Below, one piece after another: positions 46,901 through 56,075 of a stretch of 64,000 bases of DNA. How positions within the stretch are numbered: the first letter of the stretch is position 1; every line of letters starts with the position of its first letter. The stretch spans positions 32,237 through 96,236 of the forward strand of contig JBNLDC010000042.1 of assembly GCA_050304135.1 (NCBI GenBank), read 5' to 3'. The DNA comes from JAFGNB01 sp050304135. Lineage in GTDB: Bacteria; Fibrobacterota; Chitinivibrionia; Chitinivibrionales; Chitinispirillaceae. The notes under the pieces were generated by a model. The model did no database searches. It saw only the letters and a list, made by a program, of their open reading frames with translations, and was not told the origin of the DNA. Both the position numbers and the translations under genes were made by a program.

Positions 46901-47613
46901 TTGAGTGAGAAATTGTTAAAATAATCTGGAAACAGTTCATACAGGATCAGTAACTGGTAGGTGGAAATGCCTGCATTGACGACATACTTGCCGTAATCGC
47001 CTGCATCGTACCATCCTTTCGGAGATTTATAGGTCTCTCCTGTTTTACGCGCTCCAGGTCGCGATGGATCCGACTGAGCCGATTCATGAATTATGACATT
47101 GTTGTCCGGGTGCCCTGCTCCCCGATACCACAGACCGGCATTCACCAGCGGGAGCAGCGAAGAACAGCGCTGAAAGAAGAAGGCTCTGAGGAGCCCCCGG
47201 GCGACTCCGGTGAAATTGTCGTCACCGATGGTGAAAGGGTATGAGGCTCCAATGCCGGAAATGTAGACTACGTAGGTTCCTTTACGGGTAAAGCTGGAGA
47301 AATCGGCTGATTTCACTTCTTCGCCGGAACGGGACCAGCTCTCCAGGGCGGAAAGTTCGCCGGTATGGTAGGAAGTGGCGAGGTCCGGGCTTTTTATGCT
47401 GAAGTACCAGGTCTCCGGAGCGATAACCACCGCCACTTTGGGGCCGTACCGGTAGAATCCGAGCTGATTGAGACGGATCTGGTCCTGCGATGCGGCGTTG
47501 GTCGATACGGACAGGAGTGCCGGTAGCATAACTGCAATCAGGAAATTCCGTTTGAGGGTCTTTATCAAACGCAGCGTTTTTAGCATGGTGGTGCGGTTAC
47601 TTAGGCGAAGCAT
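43903..47613 (-). CDS. GH9 family glycoside hydrolase (cellulase-type) with C-terminal FlgD-like domain
   Basis: About 1236 aa from ATG 47613 (GAGGAG 12 nt upstream); ATG 47586 is an alternative. A signal peptide (NFLIAVMLPALLSVSTNA) is followed by a CelD_N-type Ig domain (IRLNQLGFYRYGPKVAVVI). The GH9 (alpha/alpha)6 barrel has PKGWYDAGDYGKYVVNAG with the catalytic base Asps, and WRDENCSYSTNEVAINWNAP with the acid Glu. After it come an FnIII-like region (~residues 620-700), a long beta-rich region, and a C-terminal tail (ITIFNLYGRTVRSL, WDGTTSDGTVAAHG). GH9 enzymes cut beta-1,4-glucan. Endo or exo action is not clear. The start lies inside a leader repeated at 51767. Confidence 0.9.
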   Translation of the reverse strand: MLRLSNRTTMLKTLRLIKTLKRNFLIAVMLPALLSVSTNAASQDQIRLNQLGFYRYGPKVAVVIAPETWYFSIKSPDLATSYHTGELSALESWSRSGEEVKSADFSSFTRKGTYVVYISGIGASYPFTIGDDNFTGVARGLLRAFFFQRCSSLLPLVNAGLWYRGAGHPDNNVIIHESAQSDPSRPGARKTGETYKSPKGWYDAGDYGKYVVNAGISTYQLLILYELFPDYFNNFSLNIPESGDTIPDILDEIKWELDWLLTMQDPADGGVYHKVTTKTFTGDVMPNAATGSRYFIGKGSAATFDFAALLAAAHRIYHPFFPGFADSCLDAARYAWEWGTAHPDSTFSNPSDVVTGEYGDRSLRDEHAWAGFELFCATGDSSYRDTALSLSASYQLPEWPKVGLLGYYSMAFSRNDTVARDRILSIADGLVSRIGKNPYRTTISNEFYWGSNGVVANQGMALMIAFLLTKDFSYLEGAIHATDYLLGRNATGYSFVTGYGKRPAAHPHHRPSTADGVSSPVPGLLVGGPNRSAGDGCAGEYSSYPAKAWRDENCSYSTNEVAINWNAPAAFLAGAINAVFSSGAFDLSALENRYAADTSAPGAPESAVSGISADQVTLTCISTEPTVKTISYDTSTSFNGSLRCYQHRSDTTICTLTTLLPGTVYYFRCHLVDDNGNSSVSPVDSFKTENSPLSEAATADYTHSDYRIGSPLTISFSDSSLSSAQLSYAKGGDATSTALSFSPSGSNYSATIPAEDITFTGITYSVTLCDTSDTITTPLRSVAPDSITLSIPKLCDAGVYTMFSLPGRYPAHASPDLFGPVLGDTSQWRFFGYDPAESDYVAFDSLHSGAGGWLYAKKSGASFTSSTRALPPDTLFPIVVRRGWNCIGNPFPFPVYWSNSFIDLEGALASITDKAAFPLVYRQLFWYHDTLENGRHTGTYRTNRELTSHVFNDSATLEPWKAYWVYSEADSATLLINPHPAISTPVLKKLRHAPPVSWFCSVRVSAGTVHDDPVVFGCSEEARNDRDLYDVPKPPSLSKEISSAFVHNDWQTSARLFASDIAAFPSAADVQWQLEVTASSPHPVTLSWEMDNTTPGTIYLIDDAAGRTVSMDRSGTYTFTPDNTTLRRTILFARSEALPAVDLPTHWAFFRIPGSGYRFSYAVPRTTTDRQDIAITIFNLYGRTVRSLSSGKVRAGIRTVAWDGTTSDGTVAAHGMYIIRFSGGTFTKSIGCTHTR

Positions 47614-47778
47614 GGATTCGGTAGACTCCTCACGTGGTGATTTTTCCGGTGCGGAAACAGAATGGAAATGTACGCTACGATGGTGCTTTGATAGTGCTGA
47701 CGATGATTCCGGTAAAATACAACAGTTCAATAGTATACAGTATCGGCCACAGAAAAAGATGTACTCCGGAGTGGTACG
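47605..47778 (-). repeat. Duplicated leader, copy 1 (start of GH9 gene)
   Basis: This segment aligns with 51767-51929 with about 8 mismatches and one 11-bp insertion (hand alignment, ~163 shared bases). It spans the region just upstream of, and including, the GH9 start codon (CAT at 47611-47613). On the minus strand it carries a possible -10 (TATACT) and GAGGAG before the ATG. It is therefore likely to be a promoter/5' leader. Confidence 0.8.
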
Positions 47779-48096
47779 ACTTCACCCGGGGCACTCCCAC
47801 TTCGCCAGACGAGGGGGAAATGATACTGCTGTCATCCCGGAGGTGAGAAGGAAAAATACTGTATTATTGAGGGGATTATGATCTCGTTAAAAAAAGTCCC
47901 TACCGGGTAATTTTAATGGTAATCTTGTTAGTTCCTATAGTTCCGGTGCACTCTTAACAGCCCATTCTTACCCATTGACAAATACCTTGATCACCTCTCA
48001 AATGTACTATCCGTCGATGGAATGCCAAGTATGATGTTCCACATTGTTCCCGGAAAGGGCCAAATCCTATCCATCCTGTTAACTGTACGTTGGAAC

Positions 48097-48816
48097 TTAT
48101 TCACCCGGGAGTCCTCCGTTGAAATATGTTGTTTTTCCGGTTCGTCCTGAGTGAAATTTTCGTAAATGCGAAGAATATGGGCCAACATGCTGCAGTAGTG
48201 TATCAAAATCAGGCCAATGAACAGACCATTTGTCTAAATGAAAACCCGAAATATATCTGATCATTAATGACGGTTCTCCACTAACGTTAATTGTCTTAAT
48301 ATATTCAACCGATGCAAACGAAGCACCAGTGTTTGATGCCTCAGCTAAATCAATCACTGGTTCCCCTATAAATTCAACTGCATCATCTGAAAAATTAAAA
48401 CAACGAATATTCTTCCCATTCAGTTGATTACCTGATAGCTCCAACTCAATAATCGATGTGTCATCAATAAACTCAGTGTCAGTTAACATAACAGGACCTG
48501 TTATATAGCTACCTCCGTAGCCTTTGGTAATTCTTGTTAAGTAGACAAGTGTATCGCTATTATCAATTGCTATACTATCGACAATGTCAGTTACAAGGCG
48601 TTCTCCGATTTTACCGCAACCTGTATAGTAAAAACTACATAAGGAATCTTCAATAAAATTTACCCACTCATTTCCAACATCTAACGGATAAAAGTCACAC
48701 AGCGCTCCTGAGGGTTTGCTGTCAACCACACACTTAATATTTACTAAAAAATAAAATAAGAAAATTGGTTTTAAAATTGTGGTGGTCAACTTTATCACAT
48801 TTATCTGATTGTGCAT
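48097..48816 (-). CDS. Probable lipoprotein of unknown function
   Basis: 239 aa from ATG 48816 (GGAG 8 nt upstream; an ATG at 48831 is the alternative). The hydrophobic start ends in FYFLVNIKC, a lipobox-like Cys. DFYPLDVGNEWVNF at the mature N-terminus resembles the 'YYPLxxGNxW' opening of many secreted Fibrobacterota and Bacteroidota proteins. It is AT-rich compared with the GH9 gene. The rest is beta-rich and unmatched. It probably works at the cell surface, but this is not shown. Confidence 0.6.
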   Translation of the reverse strand: MHNQINVIKLTTTILKPIFLFYFLVNIKCVVDSKPSGALCDFYPLDVGNEWVNFIEDSLCSFYYTGCGKIGERLVTDIVDSIAIDNSDTLVYLTRITKGYGGSYITGPVMLTDTEFIDDTSIIELELSGNQLNGKNIRCFNFSDDAVEFIGEPVIDLAEASNTGASFASVEYIKTINVSGEPSLMIRYISGFHLDKWSVHWPDFDTLLQHVGPYSSHLRKFHSGRTGKTTYFNGGLPGE

Positions 48817-48831
48817 TCGACGCAACTCCAT

Positions 48832-49503
48832 TATTCATCCAATTCGATATTATCTGTCAGTTTTAAATATACTGTTAAAATGGAGATATAGCTATACGTG
48901 TTACCAGAATCTGTTTTCCGGGAGAAAACAAGAAAAATTCACTACTACAATCCTGTGAGTCCAATGACTACTGCCTTTCCCTGGATTATTTTTACTGGTT
49001 GAGAGTTGTTTTTCGCTTGTGGTATAATTCTTGGAATCCCAGGACTTCATAGAACACTCAGCCCTGTTTTTTATCTGAGAATAGTTCGTTTGGCCCCATG
49101 TGAAAGTTCTTTATAGACTGAAATTAAGGCCTTTTTACAAGAAAAGGTAAAGTCGATACAAAGCTGACGATAGTTATACTTGGAGCCTGTGGATTGGGGT
49201 GGCTATCTGCCAGCCAGACTCTGGTAGAACTTATAATGCATAGTAGGTACGCCTGGTGAGAGGGAGTGTTCTGTAAAGTGGTTGCTCCGGCAGGTTACGA
49301 GCAGGGAAATTATAATCTCCGGTGACCGGGACGCTAGTGTATTCAAAATATTCCGCAACGGGCATCCGTTTCATGTGCTGTTTAGTGGTGCCCTGGTGCT
49401 CCGTTTATACTGATTCTGCTCGTTTTCAATGGTAATATTAATGTTGTTACTGTCGCAATTTTCATCGTTACCTCAATCAAACAGACTTCACAGGGAACAC
49501 ACC
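48832..49503. other. Gene-free stretch upstream of the first SGNH gene
   Basis: About 670 bp with no gene I can support. Its last ~120 bp (from 49384) are duplicated upstream of the second SGNH gene (from 61541). The promoters of both flanking genes must lie here. Confidence 0.4.
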
Positions 49504-50910
49504 ATGATCCACCGGCAACCAAACACTTTTTATGGGTTACATATATTGGTACTCATCGGTTCATTTCTTTTAATTCCCATATCGATATATGGCGCCATAA
49601 AACCGATGCCGTGCATCAGCTGCGACCAGCCTGCATTCGTATCCGGGACAATCTCCGGCAACGCCTCGATGACTAACGCATTCTCCACATCCATGTGGCG
49701 CTCGGAAGGACAACCTGCCTGGGTAGCGTATGATCTTTCCAGGGTTCCCGTGGAACAACGAACCACTATTCTCGTAGCATGGTACAGTCAGGGCGGTGAT
49801 CATGACAATCACATTGTTTACGGAAAACGGTATAACGCTCCCGGACCCTACGTCATTGAAGGCAATAGCGCCAACGGGGGTGAAGACAGTGCACCAACAG
49901 AGGGGTGGGACATTTTGTACAGCAGCCCTGATCCCGATTCCCAGTCGTACAGTTGTTATCAGCATCGTTTAGATAATTTTTCGAGCTACAACTGGCTTCG
50001 TTTCCGCACCCTGAAGGACAACCCTGACAACGATCTGTACAACCATGACCTCACTCTTAAAATGGACGTCTACGATATTTCCGGGGGTGCCACCGACTCG
50101 TGGCTCATTGTTGGAAATTCGATAACCGCCGGTGCATGGCGGGCAAATGAATTCGGTGTGCTTGTTCATGAGGAAAGGGAAGAGTTCTGGCCTGCCTGGT
50201 CCGGAGGCGGTATCGGGTATATGAAGACGTCCGATGGTGCCGAACGGATGCTGCCTAAATGGCTTCCTGAATTTCCCGGAAAGTATGTGGCTATTTCCCT
50301 CGGTACCAATGACGCCACCCTCGGTCGAAAAGCCACTGCCAATGACCTTACCACATTTTACAACAATTACGAGTCAATGGTAGAGCAGGTTACTGATGCG
50401 GATAAAAAGCCGGTTATCGGAACAATTATCTGGTCGACGGACACCATAAACCAGTACAACATTCAGGAGTTCAATAAAAAACTTGATGAGCTGCGCACCG
50501 CCCACGCGAACATCGTCATGGGGCCGGATCTCTACAGCGCATTCAAGGACCATACCGAATGGATGAACGATAAACTGCACCCGAACAAAGACGGTTATGA
50601 AAAGCTGCGCGCGATCTGGGCTCAGTGGGCTCTTGACAACATCTATTCCAGCAATGCAATTTCCCCGCACCGTAAACAAAACCAAACCCGATCAACAGTA
50701 CAAAGTGCTGTCCGGTATGCAAGCTCCGGAAACCGCTTGGTCGTAGCTACCGCCATGACCGGTACGATCAGGATCTTTGATTTGTCGGGAACCAAACTAT
50801 CGGAAGTGAAGAAAAATGATTCCAGTCCGTTTTATCTGCCGGTCAGGACCACCGGTGTCTGCCTGATAAGGTTTAATGATTTACCTGCGGTCCGTGTAAT
50901 TACGAGATAA
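49504..50910 (+). CDS. Secreted SGNH hydrolase (esterase-type), copy 1
   Basis: 468 aa from ATG 49504 (AGGGA ~7 nt upstream). Earlier frame residues lack a signal. The signal peptide ends near IYGA. An N-terminal beta-sandwich (~25-185) is followed by an SGNH domain: LIVGNSITAGAW with the catalytic Ser (block I), AISLGTNDATLG (block III Asn) and MNDKLHPNKDGYEKL with the Asp-His pair (block V). The last ~75 residues end in a FlgD/T9SS-like tail (TGTIRIFDLSGTKLSEVK). Substrates may be acetylated or feruloylated polysaccharides. A near-identical, equal-length copy is at 61661. Confidence 0.87.
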   Translation: MIHRQPNTFYGLHILVLIGSFLLIPISIYGAIKPMPCISCDQPAFVSGTISGNASMTNAFSTSMWRSEGQPAWVAYDLSRVPVEQRTTILVAWYSQGGDHDNHIVYGKRYNAPGPYVIEGNSANGGEDSAPTEGWDILYSSPDPDSQSYSCYQHRLDNFSSYNWLRFRTLKDNPDNDLYNHDLTLKMDVYDISGGATDSWLIVGNSITAGAWRANEFGVLVHEEREEFWPAWSGGGIGYMKTSDGAERMLPKWLPEFPGKYVAISLGTNDATLGRKATANDLTTFYNNYESMVEQVTDADKKPVIGTIIWSTDTINQYNIQEFNKKLDELRTAHANIVMGPDLYSAFKDHTEWMNDKLHPNKDGYEKLRAIWAQWALDNIYSSNAISPHRKQNQTRSTVQSAVRYASSGNRLVVATAMTGTIRIFDLSGTKLSEVKKNDSSPFYLPVRTTGVCLIRFNDLPAVRVITR

Positions 50911-51040
50911 AACAGTCTGATGCACTTGTCCATTGTTGCACAAAAGAATCCACTCACCAGTTTTCTAATGATATATATTGAAATTATACTTCAGTTTATT
51001 ATCGCTTCACCGGAGATACGCTTTGCCCGGACCTACACTT

Positions 51041-51802
51041 ATGATCAGTTTCATAACAGTACTCAGTATTCTGTCGTTCAATGCACTCGCACTCACCTTT
51101 TCGTCGGATACGATTACCGCCTACGATAGCGATTACTGGGACAGGACTGATGATGACACGGTCCTCGTTATAAACTCTACTGAAAAAGATGTGGTTTTCG
51201 ATTCGATTCTGATCGAATTTGACACTGTCGGTTACGATGAATTCAGCATCGCCTGGATAGAAAACGATACAAGGAACGATGGGTGGAAAAGGGCCGGTTA
51301 TTATACTATATCCGAAGGTGAACAATTGACAAGTCTGCAACAGCTCAACGACGTGAATCTTAATGACTATAACGGAGGCATTGTACCAAAACGGACCATC
51401 GAAGCCGGTGATACGATTACAATGTGTTCTCCCTATTTCTCCAAAATTTATTCTGTCGCTGGTGTAATTCTTGAATGTTGGGAGAGTTGGGGCGGTTCTT
51501 GTATACCATTTGACGCCGATTTACATTACGCGTATTTTCCCGGAAGAATGATTTTTGTAACCGAAAATCATCGGGACACGCTTCACCTTGATTGCGAACA
51601 GTTCTGGTGGACGACAGGCGTTAAGATAATACCCGTCAAGCCTCATGTCGGCAATGCCATGAAAAAACACCGATCCATTACCGTCGACTTGAGTGGAAAG
51701 CTATTACCCGATCTGCAAAGCTGTTCCCCTTCCGTGTTCGTCCGGAAAGAAGGGGTGGTCAATAATGCGAAACATGGATCCGGCAGACTCCTCATATGGT
51801 GA
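51041..51802 (+). CDS. Small secreted protein of unknown function
   Basis: 253 aa from ATG 51041. A TTG at 50978 would add residues without a better signal peptide. The N-terminus MISFITVLSILSFNALAL is a signal sequence. The body is beta-rich with several paired Cys (SCIPFDADLHYAYF) and resembles a lectin-like or adhesin domain, but I recognise no family. Its last ~12 codons and stop lie inside the duplicated leader (copy 2, 51767-51929), so the end may have been replaced by that insertion. It is probably not part of the SGNH transcript. Confidence 0.5.
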   Translation: MISFITVLSILSFNALALTFSSDTITAYDSDYWDRTDDDTVLVINSTEKDVVFDSILIEFDTVGYDEFSIAWIENDTRNDGWKRAGYYTISEGEQLTSLQQLNDVNLNDYNGGIVPKRTIEAGDTITMCSPYFSKIYSVAGVILECWESWGGSCIPFDADLHYAYFPGRMIFVTENHRDTLHLDCEQFWWTTGVKIIPVKPHVGNAMKKHRSITVDLSGKLLPDLQSCSPSVFVRKEGVVNNAKHGSGRLLIW

Positions 51803-51929
51803 TTTTTCCGGTGTGGAAACAGAATGGAAATGTACGCTACGATGGTGCTGACGATGGTTCCGGTAAAATACAACAGTTCAATAGTATACAGTACCGGCCA
51901 CAGAAAAAGATGTACTCCGGAGTGGTACG
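51767..51929 (-). repeat. Duplicated leader, copy 2
   Basis: This matches 47605-47778 (see there). It is orientated so that a minus-strand ATG at 51775 corresponds to the GH9 start, but here it continues into only ~23 codons before a stop. It is therefore a leader without its gene. It also overlaps the 3' end of the gene at 51041. Confidence 0.8.
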
Positions 51930-52310
51930 GCGTCTTCTGCTCTGCTTTGTGTAGTTGCACAGGCAGACCATACGAAATCAGACCACGGCCTCCGGTTATG
52001 TGGAACTACCAGTGTCCACAACCCGGTATTGTTAGCTGAGTGGCGATCCCTCCCGCCTCCGGATTTTACTTCCAAACCTGACCTCCATTGAGGTATAATC
52101 AGGTGCCGAAGTACGAACTGTTCCAGGGCTGGTTTTCAGGTCGTTTTGTATTCTAAAATTAAATAATAAATAACATTTAATATGTCCGGAGCCAGTGTCA
52201 GAAGAAGCAGATTGATTTAAATTTGTTATTTATCTTTATATTATAGGCAAATTGCGAAAAATGCGGTATATTTAAAATCTGAAAATATGCACTAGTTATA
52301 GGGAGATTGT
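51930..52310 (+). promoter_or_regulatory. AT-rich region upstream of the cytochrome operon
   Basis: About 380 bp with no gene I can support. The 52140-52300 part is very AT-rich and should hold the promoter of the cytochrome operon. Several T/A-rich hexamers occur and none stands out as a clear -35/-10 pair. AGGGAG at 52300-52305 is the ribosome site for the cytochrome. Confidence 0.4.
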
Positions 52311-52313
52311 ATT

Positions 52314-55300
52314 CTGATTCGGCATAGTATTTATTTTCTTCTCTCTTTCCCCATTCTAATTTTACTCAATTCATGCTCAAGCCTGAGTGATCATGGCGCC
52401 CAGGTTCGTAATGAGGGAGAGTGCGTTCAATGTCACGAAAACCCTCCGGTTTCGGGTGCTCATACCTCCCATCTGGGTAGTTTTATGGGGTGCAATGATT
52501 GCCATCCCGGAACAGACAGCGCAGGTACGCGTACCGACCGACGGTACCACGGTAATAGTAAAATCGATGTTTCCCTCGACTCTTTTGCGGTTTCAACAAC
52601 AGCTGCATTTTTTAATACCGCCAACGGAACGTGTACGAACGTTTACTGCCATTCACCTGCCGGCACCACAGGGAAGAGTACCATAAGCTGGGATACAACC
52701 GGTTTGAATTGTGTTTCATGCCACCGCAGCCCTCCTTCGGATTCGGCACACGGTAAACACAGCAGGTATGAATGTGCCTTCTGCCATGCCGGGTACTCCA
52801 TTACCGATTCAATGGCGAATCCGGCCACTCATGTAAATCGTAAGGTTGATGTGGTGATTCAGAAGAATGCGGCGATTGGCGGCCTGGATTCAGCCAGATA
52901 TGTTTCGGGAACGTGCCTGAATATTTCCTGCCATGGTGCAGGTCACAAGGACAGTCTGGGAATAGCATGGCAAAACCGCGCCGTAGCATGGCGAGATAGC
53001 CTCGACTGTGCATCGTGTCACCAAACAAACCAGCATTTCGCAGTTATGCGGGCACAATCCGGTGCCGATTGTTACTGGTGTCATGATGCGGTATTTCACC
53101 CGGATGCTGCAGATACAACCGTTGGTTGCGGAGCCTGTCATTCCATCCCTCCGAAGGACGCATCCCATACTGCTCATGCGGCATCGGCCCGGTCTGATTG
53201 TAATGAGTGCCACCGGGGGTATCGTGGTGCCGATGCTGTTGTTGACGGGATAAAGCATATAAACGGTATCGTGAATGTTGACGGCACTATTGGTGGCGGC
53301 ACCTTCAGTGCAACCGACAGTTCATGTGGCAATGTGTATTGCCATGGAGCATTTGCGGGTGGAGACAGTGCGGATGTCGTATGGAACAGTGGTCCGGTTT
53401 TCTGTGGAACCTGCCATAGCGGTGCACCGGACAGAGGTGCACACGGGGTGCACAGCCGTAAAGGGATTGCCTGTGACAGCTGTCATAGTGGCTACTCGGT
53501 TGCAGACAGTACAGTTAATAAGGCAGCTCATACCAATTTTATTGTTGATGTCAATCCAACCCCGGCAGGGGGAACCTACGATAGCTCTGCAACAAGTTGT
53601 TCAAGCGTTCGATGTCATGGCGGAAACCCGGTAGCCGTCGGCTGGTACGATTCCGCCCTGGTCTGTGGGAGTTGTCACATGTTGCCGCCGCAGGACCGGT
53701 CGCATCTGCGGCATGTGGATTCACTCGATAATGATTGTAATACGTGCCATACCGGATACCGCATGGTCGATTCGTCGTTGAACGGTTCAGTGCACAATGA
53801 CGGTCATGTAAACGTTAACGGCAATTTGAGCGGAGGCTCATACCGCGCAGTCGACAGCACCTGTTCCGGGGTATATTGCCATGGCAGTTTCATGGGCGGA
53901 ACTCCCCAAATGCCCAAATGGGGGAGTGGTACCGTTTCCTGCGGGAGTTGCCACACCTTACCGCCTGCCACGTCATCGCACCGGCGTCACAGTGATTCCC
54001 TCGGGTACGACTGCAACGTCTGCCACGCCGGATACAGTGAAACGCTGTTGAGCGTTTCTCCCCGTACTCATGTCGACAGCAGCATATCGGTCAACGGCAA
54101 TCTTTCGGGAGGGGTGTACTCATCAGTCAACAAGCGCTGTTCCGGTGTGTATTGTCACGGCAGCTTCCGGGGGGGGGATACCGCCACACCGATCTGGGAC
54201 AACGGGCCGGTAGGGTGCGGTACGTGTCATTCGACGGTTCCGACTACCGGAGCGCATACGGTTCATATTGCGAACAATGCGATAGGATGCGACAGTTGTC
54301 ACGCCGGCTACCGGTTGTCCGATTCGAGTACGTCAAAACTGCATCATGTCGACAGCATTTTCACCATTGACGGTCCTCTTGCGGGGGGGCGCTGGAACAG
54401 AGCTGATACCACCTGTTCCTCGGTGGCATGTCATGGCAGCAGTGCTGCGCTTAACTGGTATTCGGGTACCCTTTCCTGCGGCAGCTGTCATGCGCTTCCG
54501 CCCGCATCCGGAGCGCATGACATGCACTCTGTCACCAATGGCGTTGATTGCGGTAAGTGCCATGCAGGCTACCGAATGACGGACTCCACCATCTCACCAA
54601 CCCATCACAACAATGCAGTTGTTGAGGTCGACGGAACGCTTGATGGAGGAACCTATACCGCCATCGACAGCAGCTGCTCCAATGTGAGTTGTCATGTCGG
54701 GCTAACGCGACCGGTCAACTGGTATACCGGCACGATACGCTGCGGCAGCTGCCATGGTCTGCCTCCCGACAGCGGCGCGCACACGGTGCATGTTACCGAT
54801 GAACAGGTGGATTGTGAGGTGTGCCACAGCGGTTACCGGATGGCGGATTCAAGTCGTAATGCTCAGCATCATGGTAACGGTACCACTGATATTGACGGTC
54901 TGCTTGATGGCGGCAGGTTTACCCGCAGTGATACCTCCTGCAGCAATGTCGGGTGCCACGGGGGGAGTGCTGTGCCGGTCAACTGGTATGATACCACGCT
55001 GACGTGCGGTTTATGTCATGCGCTGCCTCCCGCAACAGGATCGCACGGGTACCATGTAGCAACGGAACATATTGATTGCAGCGAATGTCACAGTGGGTTC
55101 AGCATGGTCGACTCCTCGGTGTCGCAGGTGAATCATAACAATGGAACCACCGAAGTGGACGGTAGTATCGATGGTGGATCCTTTACGCACGGTGATTCCT
55201 CGTGTTCAAATGTGGGATGCCACGGCGCAGCTTCGGCCATCAACTGGTATACCGGTTCAATCGGTTGCGGTACCTGTCATGGCACTCCTCCCGACAGCGG

Positions 55301-56075
55301 AGCTCACCTCGTGCATACAACGAATAATGGTATCGACTGCAGTGAGTGTCACGAGGGGTACAGTATGCTCGATTCAAGTATTTTTGCATCGCATCATCGC
55401 AATTCAGTCGTCGAGGTCGATGGACCGCTTAAAGGGGGTGCCTTTGTACCGGCAGGCTCCACCTGTACAAATGTTTACTGTCACGGAAAATTTACAGGAG
55501 GCAATGCCGACTCGCCTGACTGGTATGGCAGTGTTTCCTGTGGCAGCTGTCACGATCTGCTTCCGCAAAGCGGTACGCATGCGGTGCATGTTGTCGATCG
55601 CAACTATGATTGCGGTGTCTGCCACAATGGTTACAGTCGTATCACGATGGCCACGCATGCAACGCATCATATAGATTCGGTTAACCAGGTCGACGGAACC
55701 CTGGGAAGCACGCTCGGTGCGGGGGGAACCTACAACAGCACCGCGAGAACCTGTACCAACACCTATTGTCACGGTAATTTTACAAATGGACTGAATGATA
55801 CCCCCGTCTGGGCAACTACTGAAAACTGCGGCAGTTGCCACACGATGACCTCTTCTTCGGGAGAGCATCGGCAACATCGTAATGAGGGATTAGGTTGCAA
55901 TACCTGCCATCCCGGCTATACTTCCGGAAGTACCGTTAACTGGTCCACGCATGCTAACGGAAGTGTGCAGGTGCAGATGGCCGCAAGTATAGGTGGAACC
56001 TATACTGCCGGTGGGCGGGGAACCTGCAGTGGTCTGGCTGGTGGTCCTTGTCATGGTTCGGAATCCTGGCGATGA
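52314..56075 (+). CDS. Large multiheme c-type cytochrome lipoprotein (28 CxxCH, 12 CxxxxCH)
   Basis: About 1253 aa. The frame carries a lipoprotein signal, IYFLLSFPILILLNSC, followed by SSLSD, then VQCHENPP. No ATG/GTG/TTG precedes this signal after the in-frame stop at 52299. ATT 52311 or CTG 52314, 5 and 8 nt after AGGGAG, are the candidates. The first ATG (52485) would lose the signal. About twelve ~87-residue repeats each contain a CxxxxCH, then CGxCH...PP.SGAH, then CxxCH-GY. By count there are 28 CxxCH and 12 CxxxxCH, plus a final CSGLAGGPCH. This is the TIGR01904-type pattern of Geobacter outer-surface cytochromes. It overlaps the next gene by 4 nt. It is the likely extracellular electron-transfer end of the operon. 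Confidence 0.88.
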   Translation: MIRHSIYFLLSFPILILLNSCSSLSDHGAQVRNEGECVQCHENPPVSGAHTSHLGSFMGCNDCHPGTDSAGTRTDRRYHGNSKIDVSLDSFAVSTTAAFFNTANGTCTNVYCHSPAGTTGKSTISWDTTGLNCVSCHRSPPSDSAHGKHSRYECAFCHAGYSITDSMANPATHVNRKVDVVIQKNAAIGGLDSARYVSGTCLNISCHGAGHKDSLGIAWQNRAVAWRDSLDCASCHQTNQHFAVMRAQSGADCYWCHDAVFHPDAADTTVGCGACHSIPPKDASHTAHAASARSDCNECHRGYRGADAVVDGIKHINGIVNVDGTIGGGTFSATDSSCGNVYCHGAFAGGDSADVVWNSGPVFCGTCHSGAPDRGAHGVHSRKGIACDSCHSGYSVADSTVNKAAHTNFIVDVNPTPAGGTYDSSATSCSSVRCHGGNPVAVGWYDSALVCGSCHMLPPQDRSHLRHVDSLDNDCNTCHTGYRMVDSSLNGSVHNDGHVNVNGNLSGGSYRAVDSTCSGVYCHGSFMGGTPQMPKWGSGTVSCGSCHTLPPATSSHRRHSDSLGYDCNVCHAGYSETLLSVSPRTHVDSSISVNGNLSGGVYSSVNKRCSGVYCHGSFRGGDTATPIWDNGPVGCGTCHSTVPTTGAHTVHIANNAIGCDSCHAGYRLSDSSTSKLHHVDSIFTIDGPLAGGRWNRADTTCSSVACHGSSAALNWYSGTLSCGSCHALPPASGAHDMHSVTNGVDCGKCHAGYRMTDSTISPTHHNNAVVEVDGTLDGGTYTAIDSSCSNVSCHVGLTRPVNWYTGTIRCGSCHGLPPDSGAHTVHVTDEQVDCEVCHSGYRMADSSRNAQHHGNGTTDIDGLLDGGRFTRSDTSCSNVGCHGGSAVPVNWYDTTLTCGLCHALPPATGSHGYHVATEHIDCSECHSGFSMVDSSVSQVNHNNGTTEVDGSIDGGSFTHGDSSCSNVGCHGAASAINWYTGSIGCGTCHGTPPDSGAHLVHTTNNGIDCSECHEGYSMLDSSIFASHHRNSVVEVDGPLKGGAFVPAGSTCTNVYCHGKFTGGNADSPDWYGSVSCGSCHDLLPQSGTHAVHVVDRNYDCGVCHNGYSRITMATHATHHIDSVNQVDGTLGSTLGAGGTYNSTARTCTNTYCHGNFTNGLNDTPVWATTENCGSCHTMTSSSGEHRQHRNEGLGCNTCHPGYTSGSTVNWSTHANGSVQVQMAASIGGTYTAGGRGTCSGLAGGPCHGSESWR

